Source of the DNA: Ignavibacteria bacterium
GTDB lineage: Bacteria; Bacteroidota; Ignavibacteria; Tepidaquicellales; Tepidaquicellaceae
Assembly (NCBI GenBank): GCA_018058125.1
Contig: JAGPCH010000022.1
Coordinates: forward strand, 1-10,377
Length of the DNA stretch: 10,377 bases
Direction: 5' to 3'
The notes beneath the pieces were generated by a model. It worked only from the letters and a program-made list of their open reading frames with translations. It was not told the origin of the DNA and ran no database searches. The translations under genes and the position numbers were made by a program. Shown here piece by piece: positions 1 through 5,711 of this stretch; positions within the stretch are counted from its first letter, which is position 1, and each line of letters begins with the position of its first letter.

Positions 1-55
1 GTGTGTAGAGTGTGTAGAGTGTGTAGAGTGTGTGGAGTGTGTGGAGTGTGTGGAG
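1..55. repeat. 9-bp tandem repeat array, six units, cut by window edge
   Basis: Six exact-length 9-base units run from base 1 to 54: three of GTGTGTAGA, then three of GTGTGTGGA, so the variants sit in two blocks. The array starts at the window edge and may continue outside it. Because the unit is three codons long, one plus-strand frame reads (Cys-Val-Glu) six times and stops at TAA 56-58. In that frame the A/G variant is silent, and it is also silent in one minus-strand frame. With one substitution this is weak evidence for coding. A non-coding minisatellite is the default reading. Confidence 0.9.
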
Positions 56-157
56 TAAGTTGATTAGTTGATTTGGTTATAATGAAATTTTTCAATTTTA
101 TTTAATAATTGTTGTTAAAAAAAACATTAAAAAAATTAAGTTATTAGAAAATAAAGT

Positions 158-341
158 ATGTTAACAAAAGAAAAAGTTTTAGCTTCAATAAAAGATCTTC
201 CTGAAGAATTTTTCTGCGGACGAACTCATTGACAGAATAATTTTTTTACAGAAAATTGATACAGGTTTAAAACAATCAAAATAGGGAGAGACCAAAACAA
301 CCTTAGAAGCGAAAGTGCAACTTTCTAAATGGCTGATATAA
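158..341 (+). pseudogene. Degraded antitoxin-like small protein (frameshift plus nonsense)
   Basis: The plus strand opens with ATG and reads MLTKEKVLASIKDLPEEF, then stops at TGA 230-232. Adding one base of shift in the T5 run at 209-213 restores a convincing continuation, SADELIDRIIFLQKIDTGLK, followed by QSK, a TAG at 282-284 where a Glu codon is expected, and GETKTTLEAKVQLSKWLI before TAA 339-341. The joined product of about 60 residues resembles, from memory, small antitoxin-like proteins of Bacteroidota and relatives (a 'LPEEFS-ELIDRIIFLQKIETGLKQSKEG' kind of pattern, usually paired with a RelE/ParE-type toxin). No toxin gene follows. Two independent lesions make a dead gene far more likely than programmed frameshifting. 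The exact family is not certain. It is the only gene trace on the plus strand. Confidence 0.6.
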
Positions 342-347
342 TCTTGA

Positions 348-416
348 AATAGGTCCTTGAATCTGGAATTTGTTACTTTAAAAATTTATGAAACAACAGG
401 CAAGAAAATTGGTTAA
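348..416 (+). pseudogene. Possible remnant of a T9SS C-terminal sorting domain
   Basis: This open stretch without a start codon contains EFVTLKIYETTGKKI followed by a stop. The pattern matches the core of type IX secretion type A sorting domains ('.FVTLKVYDVLGKEVATLVNE..G.Y'), which end many secreted proteins in Bacteroidota and Ignavibacteria. A frame change near 411 would continue with VNQRNEK, which could correspond to the 'LVNE..K' part of the domain. No upstream secreted-protein body exists here, so this would be a severed tail lying just after the antitoxin-like pseudogene. The match is short, and chance similarity cannot be excluded. Confidence 0.35.
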
Positions 417-473
417 TCAGAGAAATGAAAAGTTGTTTAAGTGTTTACCTTCATAGTCATCATCCCATACCAT
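417..473 (-). repeat. Mini-ORF repeat copy A, just downstream of dinB
   Basis: On the minus strand an ATG at 473 opens an 18-codon frame, MVWDDDYEGKHLNNFSFL, ending with TGA at 417-419, and it begins 13 bases after the dinB stop. Its first 24 bases match 20 of 24 bases of a second copy at 1096-1119, upstream of dinB. The similarity begins at the ATG of both copies. It is unknown whether this is a translated microprotein, a relic of a duplicated gene edge or chance. No family is recognised. Confidence 0.35.
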
Positions 474-486
474 TCAAATTCACTGT

Positions 487-951
487 TTAAACAACCCCCT
501 GAAGCTTCCTTACAAAAATTATCTGTCCGGTATGATACGCAAGATGAATATTCATATTTGAGATTATCTTATACCAGTCATCATTGCTTTCCTTAATAGG
601 TTTGCTTTCGAGTTTTTCCTCAGAAGCATTTTTGATCTCATTGCGGAAATCTGAAAGTACTTCGTTAAGCTTTTTAACTGCCGACTCCCAATCCAATGGA
701 TTTATGTCAAATGTAGGATCCTCTTCACCAATGCTGAAGGGAGGAAGCGGAGTACCTTTGAATCGCATCAGATATCTTTCGTTCCAGAATATGAGATGCA
801 GTACAAGCTGTAGTATTGAGTGATTGTTTTCGTCATTCCATTGCGTCTGTTCGGGAGTAAGTCCTTCCAGTGACTGTATCAGGGGAATGAACCAGTTTTC
901 CTCGTTGTAACAGGCATCGAACTGGTCTAAAATCAATTCCTTTTTTGTCAT
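487..951 (-). CDS. DinB-family metal-binding four-helix protein
   Basis: This 154-residue protein has the length and helical pattern of the DinB/YfiT superfamily: small four-helix bundles that bind a divalent metal through three histidines and often act as thiol-dependent S-transferases or have no known substrate. The expected triad is present: His52 in LVLHLIFWNER, and His136 and His140 in the C-terminal motif NIHLAYHTGQI, followed by the usual end RKLQG. The start ATG at 951 follows an AT-rich leader without a visible Shine-Dalgarno site. The gene stands alone, with 220 bases separating it from the polyprenyl synthase gene upstream, and it is bracketed by two related mini-ORFs. The specific substrate cannot be told from sequence, and the E. 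coli gene name dinB (a polymerase) does not apply. Family assignment is firm; function is open. Confidence 0.9.
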   Translation of the reverse strand: MTKKELILDQFDACYNEENWFIPLIQSLEGLTPEQTQWNDENNHSILQLVLHLIFWNERYLMRFKGTPLPPFSIGEEDPTFDINPLDWESAVKKLNEVLSDFRNEIKNASEEKLESKPIKESNDDWYKIISNMNIHLAYHTGQIIFVRKLQGVV

Positions 952-978
952 AATTTTTTAATTAAAATTTAATTTACT

Positions 979-1043
979 ATGAATCCGCAGAGGCGGAATT
1001 CGCAGATGAAAGTTCATAAATAATCTCGCCGTAAGCGGCGGGG
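979..1043. repeat. Cluster of GC-rich palindromes in an AT-rich spacer
   Basis: Between dinB and the polyprenyl synthase gene there are two short inverted repeats. TCCGC-AGAG-GCGGA lies at 984-997. CTCGCCG-TAAG-CGGCGGG lies at 1025-1043, with a perfect 5-bp GC core and flanking pairs including one wobble. A 10-base direct repeat (GAATCCGCAG at 981-990, GAATTCGCAG at 996-1005, 9 of 10 matching) overlaps the first. A related sequence, CCGCCAAGGCG, occurs at 4361-4371 before glyA. Read on the minus strand, the second hairpin could terminate the upstream operon, but only ATTATTTAT follows it rather than a true T run. A dispersed REP-like intergenic element is an alternative. Confidence 0.5.
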
Positions 1044-1068
1044 AATTTAACCCTAAGCGATTAAAATT

Positions 1069-1119
1069 TTACTGATATTTGGAAAGATAGTTTGTTTCAT
1101 AGTCATTAATCCAAACCAT
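1069..1119 (-). repeat. Mini-ORF repeat copy B, upstream of dinB
   Basis: The minus-strand ATG at 1119 opens a 16-codon frame, MVWINDYETNYLSKYQ, ending in TAA at 1069-1071. It shares M-V-W-x-x-D-Y-E and then the Tyr/His-Leu pair with copy A at 417-473. Differences between the copies include silent (GTA/GTT) and conservative (Asp/Asn, His/Tyr) changes. It ends 117 bases before the dinB start, so it would lie in the dinB leader if that gene is transcribed from further upstream. A stop codon lies three codons before the ATG. Translation is unproven. Confidence 0.35.
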
Positions 1120-1137
1120 ACTACTTTCTTAGTCAGT

Positions 1138-1175
1138 TATGCTTCTATGTGTGACCTATGCTCCTACGTGGCTAA
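1138..1175. repeat. Short 19-bp imperfect direct repeat over the ispB-like stop
   Basis: Two adjacent 19-base units begin with TATGCTTCTATGTG (1138) and TATGCTCCTACGTG (1157). They match at 12 of the first 14 positions and then diverge. The second unit runs over the stop codon of the polyprenyl synthase gene at 1172-1174. No function is evident; it may be part of a degenerate intergenic repeat. Confidence 0.4.
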
Positions 1176-2140
1176 TGGTCGCGGGTGCTGACGAATTCGA
1201 CGAACTCCAGAAGCGATTCTTTTACTTTACTGTCTTTGAAATCTTGCAGGGCGTTTATAGCAAGTGATGAGTACTCTTCAACTTTCTTCTCTGAATATTC
1301 AACCCCGCCGTACTTCACTACAAACTGAAATACCTCATCAAACTTTTTTGTCCTGTCGCTTTTGATCAGTTTCATGATCTGACCGGATTCTTTCTTAGGC
1401 GCATTGCGCAGTGAAACTATCAGCGGGAGAGTGAATTTTTTTTCTTTAAGATCATTGCCTGTGGATTTGCCGAGCAGCTTTTTTCTTCCAGTGTAATCCA
1501 GTATGTCATCTCTCAATTGAAATGCTATGCCGATATTCTCGCCAAAGACACCGAGCTTTTCCACATCGGATTTATTCTTTGCCGAGCTGAGAGCGCCGAG
1601 TTTACAACAGCTCTTAATCAGCGAAGCGGTCTTGTCGGATATAACCTGAAAATAAGTTTCTTCTGTCGCATCAAAATTTCTCGCTTTCTGTATCTGAAGG
1701 AGTTCACCTTCCGACATTCTTCTTACGGCTTCTGAAGTTATCTGCAGAAAATCATATTCATTATTCTCCAGTGAAATCAGCAACCCTTTCGACAAAAGAT
1801 AATCACCTATCAGAACAGATGCTTTGTTTTTCCATACAGCATTAATAGAAGCGATACCTCTGCGCGTCTTCGCTTCGTCCACTACATCATCGTGTATGAG
1901 AGTAGCAGTATGCAGAAGTTCTACTAAGTTTGCGGCTATGTAAGTTCTCGGATTGATATCACCGCAGATCTTTGCTGACAAAAGCACGAGTATCGGGCGT
2001 ATCTGTTTTCCTTTTTGTTTTAAAATGTATTTGGTTATCAGGTCTATCAGTGCAACTTTGGATTTGAGTATACCGGAAAATTGTTTTTCAAATGCTGCGA
2101 GTTCGGAGTTAATCGGTGCGGATATTTTTTTTAAATTCAA
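1172..2140 (-). CDS. ispB: Long-chain polyprenyl diphosphate synthase
   Basis: This 322-residue trans-prenyltransferase would condense isopentenyl diphosphate onto an allylic primer to make the side chain of menaquinone or a similar quinone. Both aspartate-rich motifs are intact: DDVVD at 84-88 followed by EAKTRRG, and DDILD at 211-215 within FQLRDDILDYTG. The KGKQIRP motif at 43-49 binds diphosphate. The residue five before the first Asp motif is Ala79 (HTATLIHDD), and a small residue there is typical of medium- and long-chain synthases rather than farnesyl or geranylgeranyl enzymes. The start is probably TTG at 2140-2138: an in-frame TAA lies at 2156-2158 with no ATG or GTG between, and the protein beginning there has normal length. 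It follows tatC by 11 bases, so the two are surely co-transcribed. The exact chain length, and thus the gene name, is inference. Confidence 0.93.
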   Translation of the reverse strand: MNLKKISAPINSELAAFEKQFSGILKSKVALIDLITKYILKQKGKQIRPILVLLSAKICGDINPRTYIAANLVELLHTATLIHDDVVDEAKTRRGIASINAVWKNKASVLIGDYLLSKGLLISLENNEYDFLQITSEAVRRMSEGELLQIQKARNFDATEETYFQVISDKTASLIKSCCKLGALSSAKNKSDVEKLGVFGENIGIAFQLRDDILDYTGRKKLLGKSTGNDLKEKKFTLPLIVSLRNAPKKESGQIMKLIKSDRTKKFDEVFQFVVKYGGVEYSEKKVEEYSSLAINALQDFKDSKVKESLLEFVEFVSTRDH

Positions 2141-2151
2141 ACTGATAAATT

Positions 2152-2958
2152 TTAATTAGAGACTTTCTTCTGCGATATTTTACAAATAATTATGCTTATT
2201 TCATACAGAATAAATAACGGACCGGCAAGCAGTAGCTGGCTTGTAATATCAGGACTTGGTGTCAAAATACCGGCAATAAGTAAAATAATTATGATAGCAT
2301 GTTTCCTGTATTTTTTCATGAATTCAGGTTTGAGAATCCCGATCTTTGATAGAAAAAATGAAACCATGGGAAGTTCGAATACAAGACCGGCTGCAAGCAT
2401 TGTCGAAATTATAAAACTAAAATATTCATCTACGGCAATAATGTTATCAATGATTGACGAACCGAAATTTGCAAAGAACTCCAATGCAGTCGGAAGCATT
2501 ACAAAATATGCGAAGACTATTCCTGAGAGAAAACAAAAACTCGAATAAATTACTATGCTTTTTATATATTTACTTTCGGATGGTTTTAAAGCCGGCTCGA
2601 GGAATTTCCAGAACTGATAGATAATATTCGGAATGCTTAAAATCATTCCGCCTACTATAATGACTTCCATGTAAAGTGAAAACTGTCCGAAAGGTTTTAT
2701 ATTCTGAAGCTTTAAAGGAGGTGTAGTTTGTGTTGCGGGCATCAGTAATACGTTATCCATAATCCAGGTTATAAATATTCCTACTATTATTCCTCCAATT
2801 ATTACTCCGATTGCGGATTTTATTATCCTCCATCTGAACTCTTCAAGATGCTCGAGGAAGGTCATTTCACCTTCCTGATCTGAATTTTCTAAATTATCCT
2901 GCTCCGGATCTGAATGATTATCCTCGGTATCTTTTATTTCTTTTATATCAGAGATCAT
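2152..2958 (-). CDS. tatC: Twin-arginine translocase subunit TatC
   Basis: TatC is the polytopic inner-membrane receptor that binds the twin-arginine signal peptides of folded proteins and recruits TatA. Landmarks are clear: HLEEFRWR at 37-44 just before the first membrane segment (about 46-66), further segments at about 97-117, 133-157, 179-203, 218-233 and 240-258, the FELP motif at 194-197 in segment four, and TPSPDITSQ at 233-241 before segment six. The total of 268 residues is normal for the family. Unusual is an acidic, Asp/Glu/Asn-rich stretch of about 31 residues before the family start EMTFLEHLEE. A shorter product starting at Met32 would also be a complete TatC. The gene begins 24 bases after glyA and is followed 11 bases on by the polyprenyl synthase gene. 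No tatA or tatB gene lies in this window. Confidence 0.96.
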   Translation of the reverse strand: MISDIKEIKDTEDNHSDPEQDNLENSDQEGEMTFLEHLEEFRWRIIKSAIGVIIGGIIVGIFITWIMDNVLLMPATQTTPPLKLQNIKPFGQFSLYMEVIIVGGMILSIPNIIYQFWKFLEPALKPSESKYIKSIVIYSSFCFLSGIVFAYFVMLPTALEFFANFGSSIIDNIIAVDEYFSFIISTMLAAGLVFELPMVSFFLSKIGILKPEFMKKYRKHAIIIILLIAGILTPSPDITSQLLLAGPLFILYEISIIICKISQKKVSN

Positions 2959-2982
2959 AATTCAGCAAACCGAATTTTTAAA

Positions 2983-4296
2983 TTAACCTATTTTCAGATC
3001 GTCATAGAGTTTGAATTTTGAAGTAAGTTCACTGACTTCCCTGCTTACTTCCTTCTTTACTTTTTCATCTTTGTGATTTGTAACAACCCTGTTGATAAGA
3101 TCTGCTATAATTTCCATTTCAGCTTCCTTCATTCCGCGAGTAGTCAGAGCAGGTGTACCTAATCTGATACCACTCGTAACGAGCGGACTTTTGTCATCAT
3201 AAGGAACGGAATTTTTATTGCAGGTAATACCGATCGAGTCAAGAGCTTCTTCAGCAGCTTTTCCCGAGACTTCTTTGTTTCTCAGATCGATCAGCATCAG
3301 ATGATTATCCGTGCCGCCTGAGATAACTTTGTAATCATACGAGATCAGTTTATTGGCAAGAGCCTGCGCATTTTTGATAACCTGTTTTGCATAAACAAGA
3401 AAATTATCCTCCAAAGCTTCCTTGAAAGCAACAGCTTTTCCAGCTATGACATGCATAAGCGGACCTCCCTGTATTCCGGGCATTACCATTGAATCTAAAA
3501 GCTCACTCATCATTTTTACTCTGCCTGATTTCGGCGCTACTTTGCCAAACGGATTTTCAAAATCTTTTCCTATCATTATCATTCCGCCTCTTGGACCTCT
3601 TAAGGTTTTGTGAGTGGTAGTTGCAACGACGTGACAGTGAGGTACAGGATCATTCAATAGTTTTTTTGCAATGAGACCGGCAGGATGTGCAATATCTGCG
3701 AATAAAAATGCGCCGATCTTATCGGCTATCTCTCTGAATTTTTTATAATCAATATTTCGTGAATATGCACTGGCTCCGACTGTTATCATTTTCGGCTTTT
3801 CTTTAATGGCAACCTGTTCGATAAGATCATAATCAAGCATCTCTGTTTCCGGATTGATGCCGTACTGCGTAAAATCATACAGCTGTCCGGAAAAATTTAC
3901 AGGCGATCCGTGAGTAAGATGTCCACCGTGAGACAGATCCATGCCCATGACTTTATCGCCTGGTTTTACGAGTGTGAAATATACTGCCATGTTTGCCTGC
4001 GAACCTGAGTGCGGCTGGACGTTTACATACTCAGCTCCGAATAATTCTTTTGCGCGATCTCTTGCTAGATTTTCTGCCATATCAACATATTCGCATCCGC
4101 CGTAATATCTTTTCCCGGGATATCCTTCGGCATATTTATTTGTAAGAGTCGAACCAAGCGCCTGAATGACTGCATAGGAAACAAAGTTCTCTGATGCAAT
4201 AAGCTCAAGCTTTTCAGCCTGTCTGCTGGTTTCTTTTTTAATAGTTTCGAAAATCTCCGGATCATATCCGGCAAGGTCATGTGTAATTGTATTCAT
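2983..4296 (-). CDS. glyA: Serine hydroxymethyltransferase
   Basis: This cytosolic PLP enzyme interconverts serine and glycine with transfer of a one-carbon unit to tetrahydrofolate. The 437-residue protein shows the N-terminal [10 protein letters not shown] (31-40), the [18 protein letters not shown] block (55-72), the PLP-contacting DIAHPAG with Asp201 and His204, and the Schiff-base lysine Lys230 in [13 protein letters not shown]. It is longer than the roughly 417-residue E. coli enzyme. Much of the extra length is a loop between GGMIM and PGIQGGP (about 243-270), an insertion I associate with Bacteroidota and related phyla. It is the first gene of the glyA-tatC-polyprenyl synthase cluster, with 152 bases of spacer upstream. 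No Shine-Dalgarno site is visible; the leader is A/T rich. All key residues are intact. Confidence 0.98.
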   Translation of the reverse strand: MNTITHDLAGYDPEIFETIKKETSRQAEKLELIASENFVSYAVIQALGSTLTNKYAEGYPGKRYYGGCEYVDMAENLARDRAKELFGAEYVNVQPHSGSQANMAVYFTLVKPGDKVMGMDLSHGGHLTHGSPVNFSGQLYDFTQYGINPETEMLDYDLIEQVAIKEKPKMITVGASAYSRNIDYKKFREIADKIGAFLFADIAHPAGLIAKKLLNDPVPHCHVVATTTHKTLRGPRGGMIMIGKDFENPFGKVAPKSGRVKMMSELLDSMVMPGIQGGPLMHVIAGKAVAFKEALEDNFLVYAKQVIKNAQALANKLISYDYKVISGGTDNHLMLIDLRNKEVSGKAAEEALDSIGITCNKNSVPYDDKSPLVTSGIRLGTPALTTRGMKEAEMEIIADLINRVVTNHKDEKVKKEVSREVSELTSKFKLYDDLKIG

Positions 4297-4360
4297 GAAA
4301 TAAAAATTTAAAAAATTGTAAAATTCAAATTGTAGTTTGCTCTAATAAAATTAAATCACT

Positions 4361-4400
4361 CCGCCAAGGCGAATCAAAGATCTAAAATCAAAGATGCAAA
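4361..4400. repeat. GC-rich palindrome and 14-bp tandem duplicate before glyA
   Basis: The 152-base spacer between glyA and the barrel gene (4297-4448) is AT-rich. It holds CCGCCAAGGCG (4361-4371), related to the palindromes at 979-1043, followed at once by two 14-base units, ATCAAAGATCTAAA (4373-4386) and ATCAAAGATGCAAA (4387-4400), which match at 12 of 14 positions. TTTGGGA also occurs twice on the minus strand between about 4415 and 4445, just after the barrel gene. I see no convincing terminator hairpin or promoter. glyA may have its own promoter in this spacer, but no TTG/TANNTTTG pair with normal spacing was found. Confidence 0.45.
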
Positions 4401-4448
4401 ATGAAAAACTATATATCCCAAATCCAACATCTCAATTCCCAAATGCTC

Positions 4449-5711
4449 TTACTGGTCTTCCTCTTTTGGTCTTATGAACCATAACTCACCAAAATTCACA
4501 CCCATGGTAAAATTAAGATATTCATCCTGAATAAGATTGTTTTCATCAGTTCCACGGACAGAATAATTTACACCAAGGTCAATAGAGTTAAAATTGCTCA
4601 GCGGAATATTTACACCTGCGCGGAAACCATATGAATTTATATCCTGTCCTGAAATTTTAATATTTCCGTTTTCATAGAATCCGCCGATTCTGTAAGTCAT
4701 TGTCTGAAAGAAACCGGGTTTATTTTCTGTTGGTAAAATTTCAAGACCAAGACCTGCTCTGTAAGATTCTTTAAGCTGCGGATAAGTCACGCCGAATTCT
4801 GTGTATTTGCTCCAGTCCTGATAAAGGACATCAGCGCTTACAAGATATTTGTTATTGAATGTATTTGTTAATCCAATCCCGTATTGATCAGGGACATTTA
4901 AAGTACCGTTATTAAGATTTATGGTATCTGCACCGAGCGAAGTTCCGAATATTCCGTCCTGAGTAGCATTCAGATTTATGCCTGACTGAAATACAAATCC
5001 AAGATTAAGATCTCTTAATGTAAAGCTTCTGAAGATCTTACCCATTTCAAATATCATCCCGCCTTTCAGAAAAGATTTTCTGAAATCAATTTCAGATTTA
5101 ATATTTGTGTTTGTATATCCCGCGTTATTAAAATTTATAAAATTCTGCTGTTTCAGTTCGCCAAAAGAATAATCATATTCAAACCCCATGCTTATCATTC
5201 CAAGCAGGTTATAGCTCATGCCGATATTGATCCTGGAGAGCCCGCCTTTGCCTGTATAAAATTGATTGAATTGCTGATATCCGGTATTTCCGATCACTTT
5301 AACCTTGTAATTCATTAAACTTTGGGGATTGAAACCTAATGATAAAACCCATCCTCTTGTCTGATCAAACGGGATTCCTATGTTAAATCCGAGAAAGTTT
5401 CCACCGGAGATATTATTTTCGGATATACTATTGGCAGACTTAAGAAAACCGTAATTACCTGTTACTGAAATTAAAGTGGATCTCATTTTCGTTAGCGTAG
5501 CAGGATTTAGAGTGTTTATATAATTTCCAAAAAGCGCTATTCCCTGAATTCCCATTGAGAAAGTCCGGACACTGGTAAAATAAGTCTGATCACCAATTCC
5601 AAAGACGGAATAAGGGGATCCCGAAGTAATCAACTCCTGAGAGAAACCTTTTCCGGTTACGAAAAATGAGGTTAAAATTAAAACTAAAATTATATTTTTT
5701 ATCTTTTTCAT
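4449..5711 (-). CDS. FadL/OmpP1-like outer-membrane beta-barrel protein
   Basis: This 420-residue exported protein begins with a signal peptide (Lys-rich start, hydrophobic 7-19, likely cleavage after FSQ at about 25). The mature start SPYSVFGIGDQ, the following alternation of aromatic and Gly residues, and INTLNPATL at about 65-73 resemble the Bacteroidota FadL-like family whose members read 'SPYSRFGIGDL...NPAS'. The rest shows repeated amphipathic strands, for example GWVLSLGFNPQS and FRAGVNIPLSNFNSIDLGVNYS, as expected of a barrel of roughly 14 strands. Such proteins often pass hydrophobic molecules across the outer membrane, but no substrate is known here. It does not end in a terminal aromatic residue: about eight polar residues follow the last strand-like WFI. 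Its ATG overlaps the stop of the lipoprotein gene upstream (ATGA), so translation of the two is probably coupled. Confidence 0.8.
   Translation of the reverse strand: MKKIKNIILVLILTSFFVTGKGFSQELITSGSPYSVFGIGDQTYFTSVRTFSMGIQGIALFGNYINTLNPATLTKMRSTLISVTGNYGFLKSANSISENNISGGNFLGFNIGIPFDQTRGWVLSLGFNPQSLMNYKVKVIGNTGYQQFNQFYTGKGGLSRINIGMSYNLLGMISMGFEYDYSFGELKQQNFINFNNAGYTNTNIKSEIDFRKSFLKGGMIFEMGKIFRSFTLRDLNLGFVFQSGINLNATQDGIFGTSLGADTINLNNGTLNVPDQYGIGLTNTFNNKYLVSADVLYQDWSKYTEFGVTYPQLKESYRAGLGLEILPTENKPGFFQTMTYRIGGFYENGNIKISGQDINSYGFRAGVNIPLSNFNSIDLGVNYSVRGTDENNLIQDEYLNFTMGVNFGELWFIRPKEEDQ

Noticed and set aside
1..55. Possible CRISPR array
   Set aside because: The units are 9 bases long and directly adjacent, with no spacers, and no cas gene is present.
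158..341. Programmed frameshift in the antitoxin-like gene
   Set aside because: Even after the frame change a TAG at 282-284 interrupts the conserved part, so decay explains the sequence better.
487..951. Complete defence or toxin-antitoxin system at the left end
   Set aside because: The only traces are a dead antitoxin-like gene and a stand-alone DinB-family protein; no toxin, nuclease, transposase or integrase is visible.
2192..2548. Open frame of 118 codons on the plus strand
   Set aside because: It lies wholly inside tatC on the opposite strand, has no family resemblance, and the tatC reading shows all conserved motifs.
4065..4280. Open frame of 71 codons on the minus strand
   Set aside because: It is a shifted frame inside glyA, whose own frame is fully conserved there.
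4297..4448. Promoter for glyA using TACAATTTG
   Set aside because: It has one base too many for TANNTTTG, and no TTG lies at a normal distance; the nearest is about 30 bases upstream.
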